A stretch of 64,000 bases of DNA from Ornithinimicrobium pratense (GTDB lineage: Bacteria; Actinomycetota; Actinomycetes; Actinomycetales; Dermatophilaceae): contig NZ_CP044427.1 in assembly GCF_008843165.1 (NCBI RefSeq), forward strand, positions 1,674,001 to 1,738,000, in the 5' to 3' direction. The notes under the pieces were generated by a model. It worked only from the letters and a program-made list of their open reading frames with translations. It was not told the origin of the DNA and made no database searches. Of the stretch, positions 52,931-61,720 are shown one piece after another (position 1 is the first letter of the stretch; each line of letters starts with the position of its first letter). Both the position numbers and the translations under genes were made by a program.

Positions 52931-53748
52931 GACTTCTCCTTGACGCTCGGGGACTCGGGTCGGCAGAGGGCGTGGACGAGGTATGAGGCGACCTCCACTG
53001 GGGTGGTGCCCTTGCCGAAGATCCGGTCCACGCCCAGAGCGCCCGCCGAGCCCTCCTCGAAGCGGGGCCCACCCGCGATCAGCAGCGGCACCCGGCCGGC
53101 CGGGTAGGCCTCCCGGAAGGCCGCCGACATCTGGGTGGTGTTGTGAATGTGGGCGTCGCGCTGGGTCACGACCTGGGAGATGAGAACCGCGTCGGCCTGC
53201 TCGGCGATCGTCCGCTCGACCAGCTCGGGCACCAGCACCTGGGCACCGAGGTTCACCACGCGGATCTCGGAGTAGTACTCCAGCCCCTTCTCCCCCGCGA
53301 AACCCTTGATGTTGAGGATCGCGTCGATGCCCACCGTGTGGGCGTCGGTGCCGATGCAGGCCCCCACGACCACCAGCGGGCGGCGCAGCGTCCGCTTGAT
53401 CGCCGAGTTGACGTCCTTGGCGGCCAGCAGCGGGAAGTCGCGCTCCACCACCTGCACCTTGTCCAGCTCCACCAGGTGGGTGACCGAGCCGTAGACGACG
53501 AAGAAGGTGTGCGCCGTCCCGATCGCCTTGGCGTGCACCAGCAGCGCCGGCGCCAGGCCCATCTTGCCGGCCAGCTGCAGGGCGGCGCCCTCAGCCCGCT
53601 TGTCGTGCGGGACGGGCAGGGTGAAAGACATCTGGACCATCCCGTCACCGGTCATGTCGCCGTAGGGGCGGACCACCGACGGGGTGGGGGCCGGCCCGGG
53701 CGTGCTGCCGTCCACCGCGGTCGTGCCGGGCTGCCTACCCTGGCTCAT
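52927..53748 (-). CDS. kamE: lysine 5,6-aminomutase beta subunit
   Basis: 273 aa. Binds coenzyme B12 and PLP together with KamD to move an amino group of beta-lysine from C6 to C5. The B12 motif DAHTVG has the cobalt-ligand histidine H137, and the PLP lysine K148 lies 11 residues further, exactly as H133/K144 in Clostridium sticklandii. SQVVTQRDAHIHNTTQM and the GGPRFEE end are also typical. ATG overlaps the kamD stop (ATGA). Confidence 0.95.
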   Translation of the reverse strand: MSQGRQPGTTAVDGSTPGPAPTPSVVRPYGDMTGDGMVQMSFTLPVPHDKRAEGAALQLAGKMGLAPALLVHAKAIGTAHTFFVVYGSVTHLVELDKVQVVERDFPLLAAKDVNSAIKRTLRRPLVVVGACIGTDAHTVGIDAILNIKGFAGEKGLEYYSEIRVVNLGAQVLVPELVERTIAEQADAVLISQVVTQRDAHIHNTTQMSAAFREAYPAGRVPLLIAGGPRFEEGSAGALGVDRIFGKGTTPVEVASYLVHALCRPESPSVKEKS

Positions 53749-55397
53749 CGGTCCTCCTCCAGCAGCTCGATCACGGGGTTGTGGTAGCCCTCGGCGTGGG
53801 CGGCGACCCCGTCCAGGCCCTTGCCCCGGTCGGCGGGGCGCTTCATGTGCCCAAAGGTCCCATCGGCGATGGCCTGCAGCAGCGGCACCCCCCGGGCGGC
53901 GTCCCCGGCGGGGTCGTCGAGGATCTTCTCCAGCAGGTCGACCGCCTCGCCGAGCACCTGACGCGCACGGGTCTGGATGAACCCGTCCGGCGGCGGGCGG
54001 AAGTCCTCGGTCAGGCCCCCGGCCGCGCGTTGCACGTAGCGGACATTCTGCAAAGCCAGGTCCCGGTCGGACAGCCAGGGGGTGACGACCGCCTCGGTCA
54101 TCATCCCAACCAGCAGGATCGACTGGCCGGTCATCGCGCCCACCAGGTTGAAGAAGCCGTCGAGCAGGTAGCCCATGAAGATGTCGCCGGTCATGTGCTT
54201 GGTCGGCGGCATCCACTTCAGCGGAGCGTCCGGGAAGAGCTGACGGGCCAGCAGCGCGTGCGCCAGCTCCATCCGGAAGCTCTCGGGCACCTCGGGGTTG
54301 ATCTCGAAGGCGTGGCCCAGGCCCATGAGCTCATCGGGCAGGCCGGCCTCCCTGGCGAAGTACTCGTTCATCAGCTGGCTCACCGTCACCGTGTGCGCCG
54401 CTTCAACCGCGTCCGCAGTGGTGAGGTAGTTGTCCTCGCCGGTGTTGATGATGATCCCGGCGCGGGCGTGCACCTGGCGGGAGAAGCGCTGGTCGACGAA
54501 GGTGCGGATGGGGTTGATGTCGCGGAAGAGGATGCCGTACATCGAGTCGTTGAGCATCATGTCCAGCCGCTCCAGGCCGGCCAGCGCGGCGATCTCCGGC
54601 ATGCACAACCCGGAGGCGTAGTTGGTCAGCCGCACGTAGCGGCCCAGCTCCTTGCTCACCTCATCCAGGGCGCCGCGCATGAGGCGGAAGTTCTCCTGGG
54701 TGGCGTAGGTGCCAGCGAATCCTTCTCGGGTCGCGCCCTCGGGCACGTAGTCCAGCAGCGACTGGCCGGTGGAGCGGATGACGGCGATGACGTCGGCCCC
54801 GGCCCGCGCCGCCGCCTGCGCCTGCGGCATGTCCTCGTAGATGTCGCCGGTGGCCACGATGAGGTAGATCCACGGTCGGTGGTCCGGATCGCCGAGCCGG
54901 GCGATGAGCCGGTCGCGGGCGGCCCGCTGGCGGTCGATCTTGGCCAGTCCGGGCCGGACGGCCGCGGTGGCTGCGCGGCGGGCAGGTGTCCGCTCACCCT
55001 TCTTCTCCGGTATGCGGAAGCGCACCGACCCTGCCGACGCCTTCTGTGCCAGGGTGAGCAGGTCGGGCGCCTCGTCGCGGCGCAGGGCGTCCCATACCGG
55101 GGTGCTGACGCCGTGCTCGAGGCCGACCTGGTCCCGGACGGCGTCGACGAGGTGGTTGACCCAGGGGACCCGCTCGTGGTCGGCGCCCGCCAGCCCGGCC
55201 AGCCGTAGGGTGGCCCGCTCGACCGAGACGGTGGTGTGGCTACCGGCCAGGTCCACGACGGGCCGGCCGAGTTTGGCCGATAACCGGCGGGCCTTGCGGA
55301 CCGTCGCCGCATCCAGCTCCAGCCGCGGTGGCGGCGATGGACGGAGGGTGGCGGTGGTGGCGCTGGTGTCCAGCTCGGAGTTCTTACGCGCAGCCAT
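53745..55397 (-). CDS. kamD: lysine 5,6-aminomutase alpha subunit
   Basis: 550 aa, slightly longer than the clostridial protein (about 516). It forms the TIM-barrel part of the B12/PLP mutase. Pieces: VPWVNHLVDAVRDQVGLEHG, PWIYLIVATGDIYEDMPQAQAAARAGADVIAVIRSTGQSLLDYVPEG (in parts), GLCMPEIAALAGLERLDMMLNDSMYGILFRDIN and MPPTKHMTGDIFMGYLLDGFFN. The ORF starts right after kdd with a 2-bp gap. Confidence 0.95.
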   Translation of the reverse strand: MAARKNSELDTSATTATLRPSPPPRLELDAATVRKARRLSAKLGRPVVDLAGSHTTVSVERATLRLAGLAGADHERVPWVNHLVDAVRDQVGLEHGVSTPVWDALRRDEAPDLLTLAQKASAGSVRFRIPEKKGERTPARRAATAAVRPGLAKIDRQRAARDRLIARLGDPDHRPWIYLIVATGDIYEDMPQAQAAARAGADVIAVIRSTGQSLLDYVPEGATREGFAGTYATQENFRLMRGALDEVSKELGRYVRLTNYASGLCMPEIAALAGLERLDMMLNDSMYGILFRDINPIRTFVDQRFSRQVHARAGIIINTGEDNYLTTADAVEAAHTVTVSQLMNEYFAREAGLPDELMGLGHAFEINPEVPESFRMELAHALLARQLFPDAPLKWMPPTKHMTGDIFMGYLLDGFFNLVGAMTGQSILLVGMMTEAVVTPWLSDRDLALQNVRYVQRAAGGLTEDFRPPPDGFIQTRARQVLGEAVDLLEKILDDPAGDAARGVPLLQAIADGTFGHMKRPADRGKGLDGVAAHAEGYHNPVIELLEEDR

Positions 55398-55399
55398 GC

Positions 55400-56560
55400 T
55401 CAGGCCTCCACGGGTAGGTCGTCGGTGCGGGAGGGGGCCTCGGAGCGGCCGCTGACCGCCCCGCCGTCCTGGACGAGGGCCCCGTGCTGGGCGACCCGGG
55501 TCTTGAACAGCGCACGGACCCGCGGATCGGCCCGCATCAGCCCCAGTGCGTAGTCGGCGTGGCCCGGTGTGTAGCCGTTGCCGATGAGCATGGTCACGTC
55601 GGACGCGAGCCCCTCGGCACCGAGTGCAGCCGCAGCGAAGTTGGTGGCCATGGAGAAGTAGATGACCGTGCCGCCCTGGGCGGTGGCCAGCAGGGCTGGC
55701 TGCTCGCAGCCCGGGACGTCCACGCAGACGACCGTGACGTCCACCGGACCACCGGCCTGGCGCACTGCGCCCTCCAGCCCCAGGGGCGAGCGTGCGTCGG
55801 CGATGACCACCTCGTCGGCCAGGGCCGAGGCACGCAGCAGGTGCGCTTCGCTCTCGACCGGCACGACCCCGACCGTGCAGGAGGCTCCGGAGTCGCGGGC
55901 GGCGGCCAGGGACAGGGCGCCGGACTTGCCGGCCGCCCCCAGCACGGCCACCGAGGGGGCGTGGCCGCGGGCCACATACCCCTGCACCACGGTGCGGGTG
56001 AGCGCCGGGGCGCCGCAGACGTCCATCACCATCAGCGCCAGCTCGTCGTCGAGATCGTTGGGCAGCACGGCGGCGATGGAGCGGCCGAACAGGATCGCGT
56101 GGCCGGCGGCGGGGACGCGCTCGGAGAGCCCGTCCCAGCGCTCCAGCCGATCGGAGATCACGAGCGGGGTCAGGGAGAGTGAGACGAGCGTGGCCACATG
56201 GTCACCCACCTGCAGGCCCAGGGTGCTCTGCGGCCCCACCTCCGCCACGGTGCCGATGAGCATGCCGCCGGAGCCGGTCACCGGGTTCTGCATCTTGCCC
56301 CGCACCGCCACGATCGAGAGCACCTCCTCGCGGATCGCCGCGCCGTGCACGGTGCCGTCGGCGTCGGTGTGCTTCTCCCGCAGCTGGCGGTAAGAGGCGG
56401 CGTCGAGGTTGAGCACCTCAACGTCGATGCGCACCTCGTCGCAGGCCAGCGCCGGCGAGGCGTCCAGCCTCCGGGCCGCCTGGGGCAGCGTGACGTCAGG
56501 CCCGGAGGGCTCTAGCACGCGGTGGAGCCCGAAGGGCGAGTGGCCGGGCACGGCCGTCAT
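55400..56560 (-). CDS. kdd: L-erythro-3,5-diaminohexanoate dehydrogenase
   Basis: 386 aa, first gene of the operon, with AGGAGG 4 nt before the ATG. It would oxidise 3,5-diaminohexanoate with NAD(P)+ to 5-amino-3-oxohexanoate. N-terminal HSPFGLHRVLEPSG, ASPALACDEVRIDVEVLNLD, a MQNPVTGSGGMLIGTVAEVG region and the Rossmann-like VAVLGAAGKSGALSLAAARD are visible. Assignment is by resemblance plus operon context. Confidence 0.9.
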   Translation of the reverse strand: MTAVPGHSPFGLHRVLEPSGPDVTLPQAARRLDASPALACDEVRIDVEVLNLDAASYRQLREKHTDADGTVHGAAIREEVLSIVAVRGKMQNPVTGSGGMLIGTVAEVGPQSTLGLQVGDHVATLVSLSLTPLVISDRLERWDGLSERVPAAGHAILFGRSIAAVLPNDLDDELALMVMDVCGAPALTRTVVQGYVARGHAPSVAVLGAAGKSGALSLAAARDSGASCTVGVVPVESEAHLLRASALADEVVIADARSPLGLEGAVRQAGGPVDVTVVCVDVPGCEQPALLATAQGGTVIYFSMATNFAAAALGAEGLASDVTMLIGNGYTPGHADYALGLMRADPRVRALFKTRVAQHGALVQDGGAVSGRSEAPSRTDDLPVEA

Positions 56561-56588
56561 CTATCCTCCTGATCGGATGTTTGGCAAG

Positions 56589-56635
56589 ACATCTTCCTGC
56601 AGATGTTCACTTTCTCCGCAAGATGTCCGTAGCAT
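56589..56635. promoter_or_regulatory. shared control region of kamA and the kdd operon
   Basis: Palindrome ACATCT-N6-AGATGT (56589-56606) plus a third AGATGT at 56621-56626, 20 bp (two helix turns) further. The third copy sits between a TTCACT -35-like (56606-56611) and a TAGCAT -10-like box (56630-56635) of kamA, with 18-bp spacing. A repressor or activator binding here could control both directions. Confidence 0.6.
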
Positions 56636-56642
56636 GCCACGT

Positions 56643-58115
56643 ATGTCTCAGACTACCGAGCAGCCTTACCTGTACGCGCGCCGTGAGCTCGTCGAGCCGG
56701 ACTGGACCCGGCTCCCCGGCTGGGCCGACGTCACCGCCGAGCAGTGGGCCGACGTGCAGTGGCAGCGGGTCAACTGCGTCAAGAACCTCAAGCAGCTGCG
56801 CGCCCTCATGGGTGACCTGCTCAGCGAGGAGTTCTACGCCGACCTCGAGAAGGACCAGCAGCTGCGGGCCACCATGTCGATGCTGGTGCCCCCGCAGATG
56901 ATGAACACCATGGTCTCGGAGATCACCTGGGCCGACGGGCGGATGCCGCGTGCCGGTGCGGAGTTCACCGCCGCGTTCTACGCCGACCCGGTGCGCCGGT
57001 ACATGCTGCCGGTCTTCTCCGACCGGTTCACCGAGTGGGCGTCCCACCCCTACTCCACCCGTGACTCACTGCACGAGCACGACATGTGGGTCGCCGAGGG
57101 CCTGACGCACCGCTACCCCACCAAGGTGCTCGCCGAGATGCTGCCGACCTGCCCGCAGTACTGCGGCCACTGCACCCGGATGGACCTGGTCGGCAACTCC
57201 ACGCCCCAGTTCACCAAGCTCAAGCTGGCCGGCAAGCCGGTCGACCGGCATACCGCCATCCTCAACTACCTGCAGGAGAACAAGGGCGTGCGCGACGTCG
57301 TCGTCTCGGGCGGCGACGTGGCCAACATGCCGTGGAAGAACCTTGAGGGCTGGCTGGACAAGCTGCTGGACATCGACACCATCCGGGACATCCGGCTGGC
57401 TACCAAGGCGCTGATGGGGATGCCCCAGCACTGGTTGGCCCCGGACACCGTGGAGGGCGTGGCCCGGGTCGCGGCCAAGGCCCGCTCCCGCGGCGTCGGC
57501 CTGGCAATCCACACCCACGTCAACGCCGCCCAGTCGGTGACGCCCCTGGTGGCGCAGGCGAGCCGCGCGATGCTCGACGCGGGCATCCGTGACGTCCGTA
57601 ACCAGGGCGTGCTCATGCGGGGGGTCAACGACACCTCCACCCAGCTGCTCGACCTGTGCTTCGCGCTCTCCGACGACGCGATGATCACGCCGTACTACTT
57701 CTACATGTGCGACATGATCCCGTTCAGCGAGCACTGGCGGGTCTCGCTGGCGCACGCCCAGCACCTGCAGCACTCGATCCTGGGCTACCTGCCCGGCTTC
57801 GCCACCCCGCGGATCGTCTGCGACGTGCCGTTCGTCGGCAAGCGTTGGGTGCACCAGGCCGACACTTACGACACCGAGCGCGGCATCTCCTACTGGCGCA
57901 AGAACTACCGCACCTCCATCGAGGCCGAGGACGTGGACGTCACCTCCGCGGAATACGTCTACTACGACCCGATCGACACCCTGCCCGCGAGCGGCCAGGA
58001 GTGGTGGCGCCAGCACGCCGCCGAGCTGCACGGCCAGGACGCCGCCGCCCAGGAGGAGAAGGCGCTGGCGGCTGCCGCTGCCTCCCGCCAAGCCTCGGTG
58101 GACCAGCTGGCCTGA
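56643..58115 (+). CDS. kamA: lysine 2,3-aminomutase-family radical SAM enzyme
   Basis: 490 aa from ATG 56643, just 7 nt after the -10-like TAGCAT (leaderless); MPR could be added from ATG 56634. It would convert L-lysine to beta-lysine with an Fe-S cluster, SAM and PLP. The radical SAM cysteines are C170, C174, C177 in CPQYCGHC, instead of the usual CSMYCRHC. The VVVSGGDVANMPWKNLEGWLDKLL and AIHTHVNAAQSVTPLV parts are conserved. Divergent from the kdd operon. Confidence 0.9.
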   Translation: MSQTTEQPYLYARRELVEPDWTRLPGWADVTAEQWADVQWQRVNCVKNLKQLRALMGDLLSEEFYADLEKDQQLRATMSMLVPPQMMNTMVSEITWADGRMPRAGAEFTAAFYADPVRRYMLPVFSDRFTEWASHPYSTRDSLHEHDMWVAEGLTHRYPTKVLAEMLPTCPQYCGHCTRMDLVGNSTPQFTKLKLAGKPVDRHTAILNYLQENKGVRDVVVSGGDVANMPWKNLEGWLDKLLDIDTIRDIRLATKALMGMPQHWLAPDTVEGVARVAAKARSRGVGLAIHTHVNAAQSVTPLVAQASRAMLDAGIRDVRNQGVLMRGVNDTSTQLLDLCFALSDDAMITPYYFYMCDMIPFSEHWRVSLAHAQHLQHSILGYLPGFATPRIVCDVPFVGKRWVHQADTYDTERGISYWRKNYRTSIEAEDVDVTSAEYVYYDPIDTLPASGQEWWRQHAAELHGQDAAAQEEKALAAAAASRQASVDQLA

Positions 58116-58171
58116 GCAGCACTGCCTCTGGCGGGCGAGCACGCGGCACGGGTGTGGCCGGGTGGGGTGCC

Positions 58172-58669
58172 TCAGCCGCGGCGGGCGATCGGGGCCGTCC
58201 GGCCGCGGGTGATCGTCAGCAGGTCCTGCGGAGACAGCTCCAGATCCAGCCCGCGCTTGCCGCCGCTGACCAGCACCGTCGGGTGTGTCGAGGCGGAGTC
58301 GTCGAGCACGGTGGGCAGTGCCTTCTTCTGCCCGATGGGGCTGATGCCGCCCACCACGTAGCCGGTGGTGCGCTCGGCCGTCTGGGGATCAGCCATCGTC
58401 GCCTTCTTGGCACCCACGGCAGCCGCAACCGCCTTGAGGTCCACGGTGGTGTCCACCGGCACGATCCCCACGGCGAGGCCCTGGTCGGTGTCGACCAGCA
58501 GCGTCTTGAACACCCGTGCCGGCTCTACCCCGAGCGCCTCCGCCGCTTCCAGCCCGTAGGACTGGGCGGCCGGGTCGTGCTCGTAGGGGCGGGTCTCGTA
58601 GGCGATCCCCGCCCGGTCCAGGGCCACTGTCGCGGGGGTGCCTCCGCCGCCCTGCCTCTTCTTCGCCAC
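58172..58669 (-). CDS. ybaK: YbaK-type Cys-tRNA(Pro) deacylase
   Basis: 165 aa from GTG 58669; a CATACC -10-like box 8 nt upstream supports this over the longer frame. It removes cysteine wrongly loaded on tRNA-Pro. VFKTLLVDTDQGLAVGIVPVDTTVDLKAVA, KKATMADPQTAERTTGYVVGGISPIGQKK and the GLDLELSP region match the family, including the lysine of the VFKTLL strand. Confidence 0.92.
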   Translation of the reverse strand: MAKKRQGGGGTPATVALDRAGIAYETRPYEHDPAAQSYGLEAAEALGVEPARVFKTLLVDTDQGLAVGIVPVDTTVDLKAVAAAVGAKKATMADPQTAERTTGYVVGGISPIGQKKALPTVLDDSASTHPTVLVSGGKRGLDLELSPQDLLTITRGRTAPIARRG

Positions 58670-58735
58670 GGCCACAGGGTATGCGGTGCGCAGACGGATC
58701 TGCGGCGCGCCGCCGCGGATGCCTAGGCTGGGCGC

Positions 58736-59782
58736 ATGCGACTGCGCTTCCCCGCTCCCCTGCGTCCGGGTGACCTCGTCGGGGTCACCAGCCCGTCCAG
58801 CGGTGTCCAGACGGAGCTGCGGCCCCGGCTGGACGTGGCCGTGCGCACCGTCCGGCAGCGTGGCTTCGAGGTCGAGGTGGGCCGGTGCATGGACGGCTCT
58901 TCGCACATCAGCGCCCCGGCCGCAGACCGCGCGGCCGAGCTGGAGCGGATGCTGCTGGACCCGCGGGTGCGGGCCGTGGTGCCGCCCTGGGGCGGGGAGA
59001 CCGCGATCGATCTGATCCGGCTGCTGGACTGGGACCGCCTGGCGCAAGCCGAGCCGACCTGGATGGTCGGGTTCTCCGACATCGCCACGCTCATCACCCC
59101 GTTGACCCTGCTCACCGGATGGGCAAGCGTCCACGGCAACAACCTGATGGACACGCCCTACCGGGCCCCCGAGGGACTGGTGGACTGGCTCGACATCGTC
59201 ACCCTGGCACCGGGAGCCACCTTCACCCAGACCTCGCCCCGTGCGTGGCGTGAGGGGTTCGTGGACTACGCCGAGCACCCCGGGGTCGACGCCTACGAGC
59301 TGGGCCGGTCGGGGTCCTGGCGACGGCTGGACACCGGTGGGGACGACGTGGCCGGCGGCGCCGGCGAGGAGGTCGAGGTCACCGGCCGCCTCGTCGGAGG
59401 CTGCGTGGAGACGCTCGCGCACCTGGCCGGCACCCGCTACCTGGACACGAGCCCGCTCGCTGGCCGCGGTGAGGGCCTGATCGTGTACGTCGAGGTGTCC
59501 GGTGCGGGAGCGCTCGACGTCTGCCGGCACCTGCACGGCATGCGTCTCGCGGGCTTCTTCACCCGCGCTGACGCCGTGCTGGTCGGGCGAACGGCCGCCC
59601 CCGATGCCCCGACGCTGACCCAGGACGAAGCCGTGCTCGACGCGCTCGGCGACCTGGGGGTGCCGATCCTCGCCGACGTGGAGTGCGGGCACGTCGCCCC
59701 GCACCTGCCGCTGGTCAACGGCGCGCTGGCGACGGTGCGGCATACCCCCGAGGCGTCGACGATCACCCAGACCCTGGCGTGA
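58736..59782 (+). CDS. S66-family peptidase (LD-carboxypeptidase/MccF-like)
   Basis: 348 aa. Serine in WMVGFSDIATLITPL, glutamate in GGCVETLAHLAG and histidine in VECGHVAPHLPLVNGA form the S66 triad. MccF members cleave microcin-type peptide-nucleotide adducts; LdcA members trim murein peptides. The short form without a clear signal peptide favours the cytoplasmic MccF-like group. Confidence 0.9.
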   Translation: MRLRFPAPLRPGDLVGVTSPSSGVQTELRPRLDVAVRTVRQRGFEVEVGRCMDGSSHISAPAADRAAELERMLLDPRVRAVVPPWGGETAIDLIRLLDWDRLAQAEPTWMVGFSDIATLITPLTLLTGWASVHGNNLMDTPYRAPEGLVDWLDIVTLAPGATFTQTSPRAWREGFVDYAEHPGVDAYELGRSGSWRRLDTGGDDVAGGAGEEVEVTGRLVGGCVETLAHLAGTRYLDTSPLAGRGEGLIVYVEVSGAGALDVCRHLHGMRLAGFFTRADAVLVGRTAAPDAPTLTQDEAVLDALGDLGVPILADVECGHVAPHLPLVNGALATVRHTPEASTITQTLA

Positions 59783-59807
59783 GGCTCCCCCCGGCCGGTC
59801 GGTGCGT

Positions 59808-60278
59808 TTAGATCACGTAGTCCTCCGTGGGCAGCCGGCCCAGACGGTCCTCCCAGGGGGTGGACAGCACGATCGTCGTGTTGGTGGCCACGGAAGCCTG
59901 CTGGCGGATCCGCGCGAAGAGCTCCTCGAGGTCCTGGGGGCGGCCGACGCGAATGAGCAGGACGTAGTTCTCGTCCCCCGCGACCGACCAGCAGGCGACG
60001 ATCTCCTCGATGTCGTTGAGGCGCTCGGGCACGTCGTCCTCAGCCGCCGGGTCGAACGGGGTGATCGACATCAGGGCCGTCAGCGGCAGGCCGACCTTCG
60101 TGTAGTCGACCACCGCGCGGTAGCCGGTGATGATCTCCCTCTCCTCCAGCCTCTTGACCCGCTGGTGCACGGCCGAGGTGGACAGCCCGACGCGGCGGCC
60201 CAGGTCGGCGAAGCTGATCCGCCCTTCCTCGGCCAGCACCTGGACGATGTGACGGTCGAGCGGCTCCAGGACGGACAT
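59808..60278 (-). CDS. Lrp/AsnC-family regulator
   Basis: 156 aa. N-terminal winged HTH (LDRHIVQVLAEEGRISFADLGRRVGLSTSAVHQRVKRLEE) and a RAM sensor domain (TALMSITPFDP, VAGDENYVLLIRVGRPQDLEELFARIR). Such regulators sense amino acids such as lysine, alanine or leucine. It lies about 2 kb from kamA, and ald is also in the window; any link is inference. Confidence 0.92.
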   Translation of the reverse strand: MSVLEPLDRHIVQVLAEEGRISFADLGRRVGLSTSAVHQRVKRLEEREIITGYRAVVDYTKVGLPLTALMSITPFDPAAEDDVPERLNDIEEIVACWSVAGDENYVLLIRVGRPQDLEELFARIRQQASVATNTTIVLSTPWEDRLGRLPTEDYVI

Positions 60279-60287
60279 GGGGTCAGC

Positions 60288-60692
60288 CTAGCGGCGTCGA
60301 CCGGCCACGACGCCCGGCTCCCGCGGCGCCGGAGCTTCCTGCCGCTGCTGCCAGAACGCCAGCGCGACGGCCGCGGCGGTGACCACCAGGGCCGGCAGGA
60401 ACCACACCGGCAGCGGAGCTGGGGCCACCACCAGTGCCACTGTGAAGACCAGCACCCCTGCCCCGGCCAGCGCCACGCTGTGCGGGAGCGCCAGGGCCAC
60501 CAGCAGCGCACCGGCCACCATGACCGTGGGCAGCGAGAGCTGGAGCACCTGCTCCCACGCGACCCCCCTCGGGCGCTCCAGCGGGTTCTCACCGCGCGGG
60601 TCGTCCCACAACGGCCCAAAGAGCAGCAGCGTCGCCGTGAGGACGGTCAGCGCAAGGGCCACCCAGGGCAGACGACGGACGAGGGCAGGCAC
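60288..60692 (-). CDS. small multi-helix membrane protein, function unknown
   Basis: 134 aa, GTG start, about four helices (LPWVALALTVLTATLLLFG, VLQLSLPTVMVAGALLVALAL, VALAGAGVLVFTVALVV, PVWFLPALVVTAAAVALAFW). Basic C-terminus. Upstream of the Lrp gene on the same strand, with a 9-bp gap. Confidence 0.65.
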   Translation of the reverse strand: MPALVRRLPWVALALTVLTATLLLFGPLWDDPRGENPLERPRGVAWEQVLQLSLPTVMVAGALLVALALPHSVALAGAGVLVFTVALVVAPAPLPVWFLPALVVTAAAVALAFWQQRQEAPAPREPGVVAGRRR

Positions 60693-60729
60693 CCCGTCAG
60701 GTTAACGCCCGGGACTACGCTGGGACGTC

Positions 60730-61674
60730 ATGAGCCAGACCCCCGCCGCGCCGCGCCTGCTCCTGCTGGACACGGCCAGCCTCTACTTCCGGGCCTTCTT
60801 CGGCGTCAAGGACCAGCGCCCCGCGCCAGACGGCACGCCCACCAACGCGGTCCGCGGGCTGCTGGACATGATCGCCACGCTCACCACCCGCTTCTCCCCC
60901 ACCCACCTGGCCTGCTGCTGGGACGACGACTGGCGGCCGCAGTTCCGGGTGGACGCGATTGCTTCCTACAAGGCCCACCGGCTGGTGCAGGGTTCGCAGG
61001 ACAAGGAGGAGGCCCCACCTGAGCTCGAGGTGCAGGTGCCGATCCTGCGCCAGACCGTGGAGGCGATCGGCCTGCCAGTCCTCGGCTCCCCCGGCTATGA
61101 GGCCGATGACGTCATCGGCACCCTCACCGCGACGCACCACGGGCGGCTGCCGATCGGCGTGGTGACCGGCGACCGGGACCTTTTCCAGCTCGTGGACGAC
61201 GCCGCGGACGTCAGCGTGATCTACACCGCCAAGACGGGCGTCCGCGACGCCGAGATCATCCGCGAGGTCGACCTCCAGGCCCGCTACGGCGTCCCGAACG
61301 GGCTGGCGTACGCCGAGATGTCCATGCTGCGGGGCGACACCAGCGACGGGCTGCCCGGCGTCAAGGGCATCGGGGAGAAGACCGCCGCCCAGCTGCTCGC
61401 CGACTACGGCAGCCTGGCCGCGCTGCGCGCCGCGGTGGACTCCGGCGACCCGCGGCTGAAGGGGGCCCGGCGGGCCAACCTGGAGGCGGGCACGGCATAC
61501 CTCGACGTGGCGCCACGAGTCGTGCTGGTGGCGCAGGACGCGCCGCTGCCCGACGTGCCGCTCACCCTGCCTCGCAAGGTCGCTGACCCCGAGACGCTGC
61601 ACCGGCTCATCGAGTCCTACGACCTGGGCAGCCCGGTGTCCCGCCTGCTCACCGCGCTCGATATCCGCCCCTGA
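60730..61674 (+). CDS. 5'-3' exonuclease (PolA N-terminal-like)
   Basis: 314 aa. Metal-binding aspartates in LLLDTASLYFRAFFGV, GYEADDVIGTL and VTGDRDLFQLVDD, plus the helix-hairpin-helix LPGVKGIGEKTAAQLLADYG. It is the free-standing flap exonuclease found in actinobacteria; removes RNA primers or flaps. Confidence 0.93.
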   Translation: MSQTPAAPRLLLLDTASLYFRAFFGVKDQRPAPDGTPTNAVRGLLDMIATLTTRFSPTHLACCWDDDWRPQFRVDAIASYKAHRLVQGSQDKEEAPPELEVQVPILRQTVEAIGLPVLGSPGYEADDVIGTLTATHHGRLPIGVVTGDRDLFQLVDDAADVSVIYTAKTGVRDAEIIREVDLQARYGVPNGLAYAEMSMLRGDTSDGLPGVKGIGEKTAAQLLADYGSLAALRAAVDSGDPRLKGARRANLEAGTAYLDVAPRVVLVAQDAPLPDVPLTLPRKVADPETLHRLIESYDLGSPVSRLLTALDIRP

Positions 61675-61720
61675 CGGCGACCTCCCTGCCCCGGGGTCGG
61701 TCAGGTGCCATGATGCGGCC

